Part shown: piece after piece, positions 55,830 through 64,000 of the stretch | Layout of the letters: each line of letters begins with the position of its first letter | How positions within the stretch are numbered: position 1 is the stretch's first letter | DNA from: Dromiciops gliroides | Taxonomy: Eukaryota > Chordata > Mammalia > Microbiotheria > Microbiotheriidae | Direction of reading: 5' to 3' | Length of the DNA: 64,000 nucleotides | Assembly: GCF_019393635.1 (NCBI RefSeq) | Contig: NC_057861.1 | Location: 546,068,711 to 546,132,710, forward strand | Program-made: the position numbers and the translations under genes | The notes under the pieces: model-generated | The model's database searches: none | The model's input: the letters and a program-made list of their open reading frames with translations, nothing else | Told to the model about the DNA's origin: nothing

Positions 55830-57110
55830 AATGCCTCCCCAAGTATAGGGATTATTGGCAAACTGGTCCTCATAAACTCATGAAATCCAGCTCTGCTCTC
55901 AAAAATATGAGTCTTTTGGAAATTTAATAAAGGTCAGTAAAAGGAATAGAAAAAAGTCTAGTTTCCCCAAAAAATTCTCATTTGGGGGCCCTAAAGCAGA
56001 TGAGCTTGTGTTTATAGACCTTGCATTTGTAAACCTCAGTGCTTGCAGTATGGGTGTCTTTCCTTCCTTGGTAAATACTTCAATACATCTCTGTCTCACT
56101 TGATATAGAGTCCTATTGACTTATATAACTCAGGCATAATTAACTTTTTATCAATACTCTCAGTAATTTCATGGCTGTCATAATTACTTCTAATGGAACA
56201 TCATTTATTTGCATGAATTATGGCTTTTTGCATAAATTCTTAATCAAGTGGGTCTGTATGTGCAAAGTAAACATAGGATATCCATCAGAAAAGATGTATC
56301 TGAGTGAGGAGCCTGAGGCTTGTTCATCATTAACAATTAATCATTGGGTTTCATAGGAGCAGTAAATATGGGCTTCCAAAAGCGTGGGGATGTGGCACAT
56401 ATTGCAAGCAAATAATTTGCCATCCCAGCTGTACATGATTCACCTCTTGTGCCTTAGAAGGAGCCATGCCAATCCACCTCCCTCCTCCCATCACTTAAAC
56501 TAATAAAATATTGTGTCTACTCACCACTTACACCCACCCCTCCCCCCAACCCCATCATCCCATTCTTATAACTCTCCATTTATCAACAGGCCTTCTCTAG
56601 AGAAAGAAATTTCTTTCTTATGAGAGCTGGCTTTTAAATCATGCTGGCATCAGCAGAAGGGTCCCTTCCAATAAATACATACTCACCAACTTCTCAGAAG
56701 TGTGCTGAAACAATGGAAACCAACAGTTCAATCCTAAAATGATCCCTGGAGAAACTGGCTTATAGCTAGGCCAGATCTTCCCTCTGAGTAAGCTAAACAT
56801 CAAGAAGATGTTACGCTGGGAGATGCACAAAATCTTTTTTCCCACCAGAATTCAAGATAATAAATTTTTGTTGTTCTACTATACCAAAAAATGTGTTAAC
56901 TGATATTTATCTTTAAAATTGAATATTTTATCAGATACTTAACATCAATTCAAATAACTAGACTTGGTAACTATTTAAAATTAAATTGCATAACTTTTAC
57001 ATTTATTAACTGCTTCCCTGGTAGGCTGAGTTTGTGCTTTATTCCTACCTAATAATTGGCTTACTCCAGAGAGGATTTGGCTTGAACACTATTTTGTTTC
57101 TCCAGGGATC
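55830..57110. other. No recognisable feature
   Basis: About 1.3 kb, AT-rich, nothing supportable. Confidence 0.5.
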
Positions 57111-57119
57111 ATTTAAGAA

Positions 57120-57295
57120 CTGAACCCTCATAGTCAGGAGGATCCAAGTTCAAACCCTTTGTCAGACACTTACTATGTGACCCTAGGAAAATCACTTAAA
57201 CTCAGTCTCATTTTTCTAATCTGTAAACATGAGTGAGTGCATTGATTTTGATATCCTCTAAATTCCTTTCTAATTCTAGGTCTAGGGTATCATAT
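57120..57295 (+). mobile_element. CORE-SINE with CR1/L3-type tail
   Basis: 'agtcaggaggatccaagttc', 'actatgtgaccctaggaaaa', then the L3-like 'ctctaaattcctttctaatt'. Confidence 0.6.
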
Positions 57296-57309
57296 TTTTT
57301 GGAAGGTAC

Positions 57310-58115
57310 CATTCTTTTTTAAGTAATAAACATTTTTATTTATAGTTTGGGGTTCTAATTTTTATCCTTCCTTCCCTCACTTCCGCTCCTCCCATTTCCT
57401 GAGATGGTAAGCAATTTGCTATAGGCTATACATGTATGATTATGTAAAACATTAACATATTAGTAATTTTGTACAAGAAAACTTAAATAAAAGAAAAAAT
57501 GGAAGTAGAAAATAGCATCCTTCAGTCTGTGCTCCATTAACATCAGTTCTTTCTTTGGAAGTAGATAATATGTTTCATCATTAGTCCTTTGGGATTGTCT
57601 TGGATCATTGTATTGTTGAGAACAGTTAAGCCTTTGAAAGTTCTTCATCAAACAATATTGCTGTCTCTGTGCACAATGTTCTTTTGGCTCTGCTCACTTC
57701 ACTATACATCAGTTCATACAAGTCTTCCAGGCCTTTCTGAAATCACCCTGCTTGTCATTTCTTATACCACAATAATATTCCATCACCATCATACACCACA
57801 GTTTGTTTAGCCATTCCCCAACTGATGGACATTCCTTTCATTTCCAATTCTTAGCCACCACTAAAAGAGCTGCTAGAAATATTTTTGTACAAATCTTTTT
57901 CTCTTTTTGTATCTTTTGTATCTTTTTCTCTTTTTGGAAATGTCTTTGGGATATAAACCTAGAAGTGGTATTGCTGGCTCAAAGGGTATGCACAGTTCTA
58001 TAGCCTTTTGGGCATAGTTCCAAATTGCTCTCCAGAATGGTTGGATCTTTTCACAACTCCACCAACAGTGGATTAGTATTCCAGCTTTCCCACATCCCCT
58101 GGAAGAAACTCTTCT
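57310..58115 (-). mobile_element. 5'-truncated L1, antisense
   Basis: A-rich end near 57320, 3'UTR with 'tgagatggtaagcaatttgc', then the ORF2 3' end to about 58110 ('caccaacagtggattagtat'). Confidence 0.85.
57880..58115 (-). pseudogene. L1 ORF2 C-terminus remnant
   Basis: An open antisense frame carries ILIHCWWSCEKIQPFWRAIW and PFEPAIPLLGLYPKDI, the L1 ORF2p C-terminal region (usually HCWWEC...PLW and FDPAIPLLGIYPKD). A local (tatcttttt)-type expansion at 57890-57935 has turned what follows into KKRKRYKRYKKRKR. Confidence 0.85.
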
Positions 58116-58261
58116 AGTGGATATAAGTTTAATATAGGAAGATATGGACAAGAATCATACATGATGGACAGACATGAATGGGTCATGGTCTGTGTTCCTA
58201 GAAGGAAACCCGCAGCAATGAAATGATATATTCAATTAAGCATTGTGCTATCCTTCAATTT

Positions 58262-58870
58262 ATTCAACAAGCATGTTTTAAGTACCTATTATGACCCAGG
58301 TAGGGCAGCTAGGTGGTGCAGTGGATAAAGCATTTGGCTTGGAATCAAGAAGATTCATCTTCTTAAGTTCAAGTCTAGTCCCAGATACATAATAGCTATG
58401 TGACTTGGAGCAGGTTTCTTAATCCTATTTGCCTGAGTTCCTCATCTATAAAATTAGGTAGAGAAGAAAATGGCAAACCATTCCAGTATTTTTGCCAAGA
58501 AAATGCCAAAAATGGGTTCACAGAGAGTCAGACCTGACTGAAATAACTAAACGACAATAAACCAGGTGCTGTGCTAGACACTGGAAGTACAAAGACAAAA
58601 ACAAAAGTCTTTGCTCTCAGAGAGCTTACATTCTTTTACAAGAGGTTGGAAAGAACATGAAAACAGATAAATAAATTTAAAATATTACAGAGTAATTCCA
58701 GAGAAAGAGGCACTATCAAATGGAGGCATGAGGAACTGGATAGTTTTCCTGTGGGAACATTTGAGTTAAGTTCTGAAACAAACAAGGGATTCTATAAGGA
58801 AGATATGATCAGGAAATGAATTCCAGCCCTGGAGGGGGCAGTCTTTGCTGATGCATTTGGCCATGATAGA
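58262..58870 (-). mobile_element. L2 3' part split by MAR1
   Basis: 'attcaacaagcatgttttaa' (left), then 'ggtgctgtgctagacactgg' and 'tcagagagcttacattcttt' (right), continuing in L2-like text to about 58870. Confidence 0.65.
58303..58560 (+). mobile_element. MAR1-type CORE-SINE with BovB-like tail
   Basis: Full-length sense copy; short duplication acccagg/aaccagg around it. Confidence 0.88.
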
Positions 58871-59590
58871 GCTTGGCAAGTTGTTTTAGAGTTGTTTATC
58901 CAATACCATCAATGGATTTCTACTCATCTATCCTTCCACAGTCTCTCATTTGGCTGGTCCTCTTAGTGGTCAAGATGGCTGGCCGGGGTTAAGTGTACCA
59001 TCTGTGGCTATGAATCAGAGAAAAGCCCACATGGGGATCAGACCCATAACTGTCATCTCCTTAGCATCATGTTCTAATCAACAAAGCTAAGCAACTGCTG
59101 AGAGTTAATGCTCCTCCCAGAGTGATCAATTCATAGCCATAAGGCAGCTCACTGACCAATGGATGTGTAATGTGATTATGATGGAAAGAAATTAGCTTTG
59201 ATCTAAACATTAAAGAGACTTTCACAAAATAATATGGCATCAGTGGCTAAAACTAACCAGCTAGAAGAAATGAGGTTATAGATCTTCTTTTAGCCCTTCC
59301 CAAGTAGAGCAGAACCACTTTATAATTGACTTATTCTGCTCAGATACTGAATAAAATTATTCCATTCTTTTGTGACATTTCAAAGGGATATGGCAGACAA
59401 GTAAAGCATCCCTACCACCAATCAGATTTGCAAAAATACCAAAAAATTATTATGAATAAAAATTATATTTGAAGTGAGAATTCACCTGAGCTGGGAGTTT
59501 CATAGATGGCAGAGTCGCAGTGAACAGTTCTCATCACTCTGGAAGCTTTTTGGAAGATCAATGGACCCAGAACTAGCTTTATTCCAAGTT
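58871..59590. other. No recognisable feature
   Basis: Nothing supportable. Confidence 0.5.
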
Positions 59591-59599
59591 AAGAAGATT

Positions 59600-59780
59600 G
59601 CCACCTACTGGGAAGGCAACATGGTAGATTTTAATCCAAAGGACCTGAGTTTAAATCCTTGCTACCTTTGTGACATTAAGCAAGCAGTTTTACCTGTGTG
59701 TACCTCAATAACCTCACCTTCAAAATGAGGAGAGTGGATTAGACAACCTTTAAGGTCACTTCTAGATCTATGGTTCTACA
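59600..59780 (+). mobile_element. CORE-SINE with CR1/L3-type tail
   Basis: 'caacatggtagattttaatc', 'cctcaccttcaaaatgagga', then 'ggattagacaacctttaagg'. Confidence 0.62.
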
Positions 59781-59849
59781 GTTTGATTTGGAGTACCTCA
59801 AAATTACCTTGTATTTATTATGCATATAACTGTATGCATACACATCTCC

Positions 59850-59965
59850 CCTTATAGATTGTAAGCACCTTGAGAACAGAAACTATTCGATTTTTGCTTT
59901 TGTATCTCAGTGACTGGAACATAGTAGGCACTTGGTAAATGCTTGTCAGAGTGATTGAATGATTG
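59850..59965 (+). mobile_element. L2 3'-end fragment
   Basis: 'gattgtaagcaccttgagaa' to 'gtaggcacttggtaaatgct'. Confidence 0.7.
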
Positions 59966-60239
59966 ACTTGGGAAAATCCCATCATTTACTGCCTGTGTGA
60001 CTTGGGGCAAAATACTCAACCCTCAGTTTTGTTTTGTTTTTTTTGCAGGGGGTGGAGAGTGGGGGGGGCGGGGAATGTTTCCATCTATATGTAATGGGGG
60101 AACTGGCCAATGAGGACCCAGTCCTGGCAGGACTCTGCCTGCTACCAAATGGTGTTGGGGTTTTGTTGAGCTTGCCTCTGGAAGTGCATGGTGACACAGA
60201 ATGAAGGACTCTGGCTCTCCTCTTCAGGGAATCTTGTGA

Positions 60240-60360
60240 CTTTTTCACTTAGAATGAGCACCTTGAGGGCAGGAACTGTCTCTTTCCTTTCTTGTTATCT
60301 CCAGAGCTTAGCACAGTATCTAGCACATACTAGGCACTTAATAAATGTTTATTGACTATT
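60240..60360 (+). mobile_element. L2 3'-end fragment
   Basis: 'gagcaccttgagggcaggaa' to 'ctaggcacttaataaatgtt'. Confidence 0.72.
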
Positions 60361-60770
60361 TTCTGTCCACATGCTATGTGTTGAAGAAAAGTGTCTTAAT
60401 TGGCTGCTGAGGCAAAATTGAATGTATTTCCAAAAGGCACTAACCAGCCAAGTCACCTGTATCTCACTCAGGCAGCTCAAGTGAAGAGGAAGAAATGCTG
60501 TAAGCCTCTGAGTGGGGAAGCCCTCCCCAACTTGGTGATCATGTGGCTTTAAATCACATGGTGCCTTTAAATTATGTTGCCCCATCCCTGTCTTATCTAT
60601 TCTTTGCTGATCTTAAGTGAAGGAGTATTGGAGATGGAATGACCTTGTAAGATTGCAAATCTCCATCATTGGAAGTCCAGTTATGGGAGTCTGAAGTAGG
60701 CATTGCTGTGGCTTGTAGCCAAGCTGTGTAAGGTGCTAGTATGTCCCAAAGAGTCACCTGTATGATAGAC
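60361..60770. other. No recognisable feature
   Basis: Nothing supportable. Confidence 0.5.
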
Positions 60771-60774
60771 TCCA

Positions 60775-60865
60775 CTTGAGAAGCAGCATTGCCCATAAAA
60801 TAAGGGAATTGAACTAGGTGGCTTCCTAAGGGCCCTTCCAGCTCTAAGTATATGATTCCTTCCAT
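60775..60865 (+). mobile_element. SINE 3' end with CR1/L3-type tail
   Basis: 'attgaactaggtggcttcct' and 'cccttccagctctaagtata'. Confidence 0.6.
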
Positions 60866-60879
60866 TTCACTCACCTCTC

Positions 60880-61255
60880 CTCCCCTATCCAGTGACACTG
60901 GGGCTCCTTCTTATTGCTCACACAACATCTCCTGATTCCAGGAATTTTCAGGGGCCATTTCCTAGGAATCCTTTACTTCCCTCCCAACTTCCCCATCTTT
61001 CTTCTTGGCTAAACTCCCACCTTCTGCAAAAAGTCTTTTTTTGAACTATTTAAATGTTTGTAAGTGTCTTCCCTTTGAGATTACTTACAGTTTACCCCAA
61101 ATACAGTTTGTATACACAGGTTTTTTGGGATATTGTTTCCCTCATTAAACTGTGAACTCTTTGAGGGCACAGATTGTTTTTGTCTTTCTTTGTACCCTGG
61201 GTGTTTAGCATAGTGCTGATGTAGGCACTTAATAAATACTTATTGACCCATCCAA
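60880..61255 (+). mobile_element. L2 3' end
   Basis: 'ttaaactgtgaactctttga' and 'aggcacttaataaatactta' at the terminus, with degraded upstream L2 text from about 60880. Confidence 0.65.
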
Positions 61256-61272
61256 GTCATCTGTATGTGTTC

Positions 61273-61274
<2 letters not shown>

Positions 61275-61337
<63 letters not shown>

Positions 61338-61355
61338 ATGCATGCATGCATGCAT
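61275..61355. repeat. (TC)n(AC)n(GCAT)n compound microsatellite
   Basis: TC units, then about 20 AC units, then GCAT units. Confidence 0.95.
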
Positions 61356-61360
61356 GCACA

Positions 61361-61526
61361 TATTTTTTGGTTTTGGTTTTGGTTTTTTTGCAGGGCAATG
61401 AGGGTTAAGTGACTTGCCCAGGGTCACACAGCTAGTTAAGTGTCAAGTGTCTGAGGCTGGATTTGAACTCAGGTCCTCCTGAATCCAAGGCCAGTGCTTT
61501 GTCCACTGTGCCACCTAGCTGCCCCC
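61361..61526 (-). mobile_element. WSINE1-like SINE with TSD
   Basis: Full-length antisense copy inserted at the edge of the microsatellite; duplication atgcaca at 61354-61360 and 61527-61533. Confidence 0.92.
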
Positions 61527-61533
61527 ATGCACA

Positions 61534-62160
61534 TTTTCTTTAAATACAACCACAGTGGTAGAAAAGCCCAGTATCCATTCCTTCAAGTTCAAGATTTAAA
61601 GGACAGCATCAGTCAAAAAGCAAGTCTTAAATATGAGGGGGACATGGCTATTACCAACCATTAACAATGCCACTTGGACTCATTTAGTCAGACTAATTTA
61701 ATTTAGTTGTTCTCTAGCAGAGATCAGAACCTTGAGGGAATGGGACCTAACACAAAATAACTTCGGAATGGAAGTAGAGAGCGGTGCTAAGTGCTGGAGG
61801 GAGCAGGCAGGGTATAAAAGGATACTCAAAATCTAGAATATGGGGCAATCCCTCACCTCCATGGGGCAATGAGTGGAGTTGGGGGAGGGCTGGCCCAGAG
61901 GCAGCAGGAGCAAATGGATAGAACAGCTTTAAAAGAACTAACTTTTTCTCCTTCCCAATTTTGTTGAGGGCCAGCTCTACAAAGTCCTCGTGGGGCAATT
62001 TAATTTCCATAAATATATGCTTCATTTAATTTCCATGGAAATTTGCCTCAGTAATTAGTTTCTGCAGAGATTCTAAGGTCTTGCCTATGGAACTTGGATC
62101 AAAGATTTCCAAATCCTTTGCTTTTCATTTACATATAGGAATGTCTTCTTTTACATGTTT
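61534..62160. other. No recognisable feature
   Basis: Nothing supportable; the 92-codon minus frame at 61747-62025 shows no domain. Confidence 0.45.
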
Positions 62161-62164
62161 TCTG

Positions 62165-62290
62165 CTAGCACCTCCCCTCCCCTGAGTACAAACTTATTTA
62201 GGGCTGGGGCTGTTCCATTTTTTAAATTAATCCTTGCATACCCCATGCCCAGCACATAGTAGGTCCTTAATAAGGTTTGTTGATCTATTT
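62165..62290 (+). mobile_element. L2 3'-end fragment
   Basis: 'ccccatgcccagcacatagt' and 'aggtccttaataaggtttgt'. Confidence 0.65.
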
Positions 62291-62439
62291 TGACACTGAG
62301 GCAAAGACTGGCTCCTGACCATGCTCCTTTCCCTTCCTTTAATGCTTCTAGCATGGCACTGCCCAGAAATGACAGGAGTATCTTGATAATGTTCATCAAC
62401 AGAAGTTCCCACTGGGCATTCAATAACCACCCTGCTTTC

Positions 62440-62635
62440 AGAGTCTTAGATCTAGAGATGGGAGGGACCATAAATGCCTTTGAATTCAACCCCTCTATTT
62501 CATAGATGAGGAAACTGAGGACCAAGAAGGTTGACTGGCTTTCCCAAGGTCACATCAAAAGTAAATGTCGGGTGCAGAATTCAAATTCCTGTTTTCTGAT
62601 ACCAGCATGAGGGCTCTTTCACCGTACTTCAATAC
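62440..62635 (-). mobile_element. CORE-SINE with CR1/L3-type tail
   Basis: 'tctagagatgggagggacca', 'atttcatagatgaggaaact' and 'ctggctttcccaaggtcaca'. Confidence 0.7.
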
Positions 62636-63066
62636 TCCATTAGAGTCCTTCCTTTGGAAACCTCTGCACCCTTCATGAAAGCTGCTCACATCTTAGGGTA
62701 GGGAGACCACATTGGTCTTCATTCAACCACGTATCATTCCACAGTGAATTTTCTACTTCCCAATTTCTCTCTATTACTCCCCTTAGTTATCCCTTCCTAG
62801 CTTATACTATCCTTAGATTTTTTTTCAAGGGATAATCCTCTCAGTAATTATCTGATGGGACACCATTTTCAAATGGCCCAATTCCTGCTCATAATGGAAG
62901 TGATTAATGATGATGATGGTGGTGGTGGTGGTGAAAACAGCTAGGTTTTATGCAGAACTTTACTGTTTGCCAAGGCTTTACATGTTAGCTCGTCAGATTT
63001 TCACAATAACCCATTTACTTTCATTGGACCATTTTATCTTTAAGTGTCCTTCCAGTATAATATTCT
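62636..63066. other. No recognisable feature except a GTG-rich patch
   Basis: (ATG/GTG)n at 62908-62932; otherwise unassigned. Confidence 0.5.
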
Positions 63067-63353
63067 ATAATAATAATAATAATAATAATAATAGCTAATA
63101 TTTATATAACACTCACTTTGTGCCAAGCATTGTGCTAAGCACTTTACAATTATTATCTCATTTCATCCTCACAACAACCCTGGAAAGTCAATGTTATAAT
63201 TATCCCCATTTTATAGATAAGGAAACTGAGACAAAAAAGAGGCTAAATGACTTGTCCAGGGTCACACTGGTAGTAAGTGTCTGAGATTGGATTGGAACTC
63301 CAATCTTCCTATCTGTGGGCCTAGTCTTCAATCCACTGTGCCACCTAATTGCT
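63067..63353 (-). mobile_element. CORE-SINE, antisense, near full length
   Basis: (TAA)n tail (63067-63094), 'gtgctaagcactttacaatt', 'ttatagataaggaaactgag', 'gacttgtccagggtcacact' and the antisense head 'atccactgtgccacctaatt'. Confidence 0.85.
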
Positions 63354-63639
63354 GATTCTTTAAAGTTCCTAGAAAACATTGTGATGTTTTGGCAAGAACA
63401 CAGGGTATTTAGTTAATCAAGAGACTTGGATTCTATCCCTGGCTCTCACTTTCTCCTATAACAGATTTTAAGGTGCTTTGCACATCATTGCTCAAGAATT
63501 ACTTGTGGTATGAACTTGTACTGGAGATTGGTCATAAGTAAACATTGCTTAAAATGCAGGGTCAGTTTGGTCAAGGACCCAATTCCAGGCCAATCTCATA
63601 AAACTTTGAGATCCTCTGCTGTAAATTTTCTCCTTGCAA

Positions 63640-63840
63640 AAATGGAGGCAGCATAGTATGCTGGAAAAGGCATTAGCTAGAGACCTGGGTTTGAATCCTG
63701 CCTCTTACACTTAAGTGGTTATATGACCATGGCAAGTTACTTAACCTTTGGGGGCCTCAATTTCCTCATGTGATCGAATGATGGGGATTGAACTAGATGG
63801 TCTTTCCAATCCCTTCAGGCTCTAGCTTTATGATACTAGA
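63640..63840 (+). mobile_element. CORE-SINE with CR1/L3-type tail
   Basis: 'ggcagcatagtatgctggaa' head, 'ctcaatttcctcatgtgatc', then 'attgaactagatggtctttc' and 'ttcaggctctagctttatga'. Confidence 0.75.
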
Positions 63841-63908
63841 CTTTTTAAAAATTGCCTTTCTATCCCAACATCTAGTACAGCAGGTACTTAATATGGGATT
63901 GTCCCATC

Positions 63909-64000
63909 ATTTTTTTTTGCTGGGCAATGAGGGTTAAGTGACTTGCCCAGGGCCACGCAGCTAGTAAGTGTCAAGTGCCTGAGTCCAGATTTGAACTCAG
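63909..64000 (-). mobile_element. WSINE1-like SINE, cut by window edge
   Basis: Antisense tail and 3' half up to the end of the window. Confidence 0.9.

Noticed and set aside
58824..58842. CTCF-like core ccctggagggggcag
   Set aside because: At least two mismatches at constrained positions; not supportable without a matrix score or binding data.
1..64000. CRISPR arrays, operons, ribosome binding sites and other bacterial features
   Set aside because: The sequence is vertebrate; regular repeats are microsatellites or dispersed transposons, not spacer arrays.

Overview
The window reads as non-coding DNA from a marsupial nuclear genome, probably an Australian lineage such as a dasyurid. This rests on the repeats. 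More than 15 copies occur of a ~145 bp tRNA-derived SINE (WSINE1-like). There are also MAR1-type SINEs with a BovB-like tail, SINEs with an RTE tail, marsupial L1/HAL1, and many worn CORE-SINE, L2 and CR1/L3 copies. Family names come from recognition by eye, not a library search. I found no exon, intact protein gene, tRNA gene, CpG island or CRISPR. Every longer open frame is a repeat remnant, a simple-sequence artefact or chance.

Layout. 1-9 kb: SINEs, an old L1 3' end, a GATA/GATG array and a CR1/L3 reverse-transcriptase fossil. 9-13.8 kb: a 5'-truncated L1 (ORF2 end plus 3'UTR), a solo LTR, SINEs and a plain block. 13.9-16.1 kb: a long antisense L2 with recognisable RT. 16-24 kb: CORE-SINEs, MAR1, AAAG/AAGG and polypurine arrays, L1 tails. 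24.1-25.9 kb: a sense L2 cut by four SINEs. 26-36 kb: scattered SINEs, a palindromic microsatellite, a second CR1/L3 and hAT fossils. 36-49 kb: L2/L1/SINE mosaics, the 5' half of an L1/HAL1, a 7SL RNA pseudogene and five LTRs. 48.7-52 kb: a nearly complete antisense HAL1 (ORF1 but no ORF2) carrying two nested SINEs. 52-64 kb: sparse DNA with L1, L2, MAR1 and CORE-SINE remnants.

The elements do not form a pathway. They form a layered record: L2, CR1/L3 and CORE-SINEs are oldest; RTE, MAR1, HAL1/L1 and LTRs lie over them; polyA-tailed SINEs are youngest and often keep target-site duplications (TSDs). The observations most worth checking are the HAL1 with a SINE-like piece at its ORF1/3'UTR junction, two SINEs stacked at one target with three copies of the duplication, the 7SL pseudogene against an LTR, and a 79 bp insert with a perfect 15 bp TSD.
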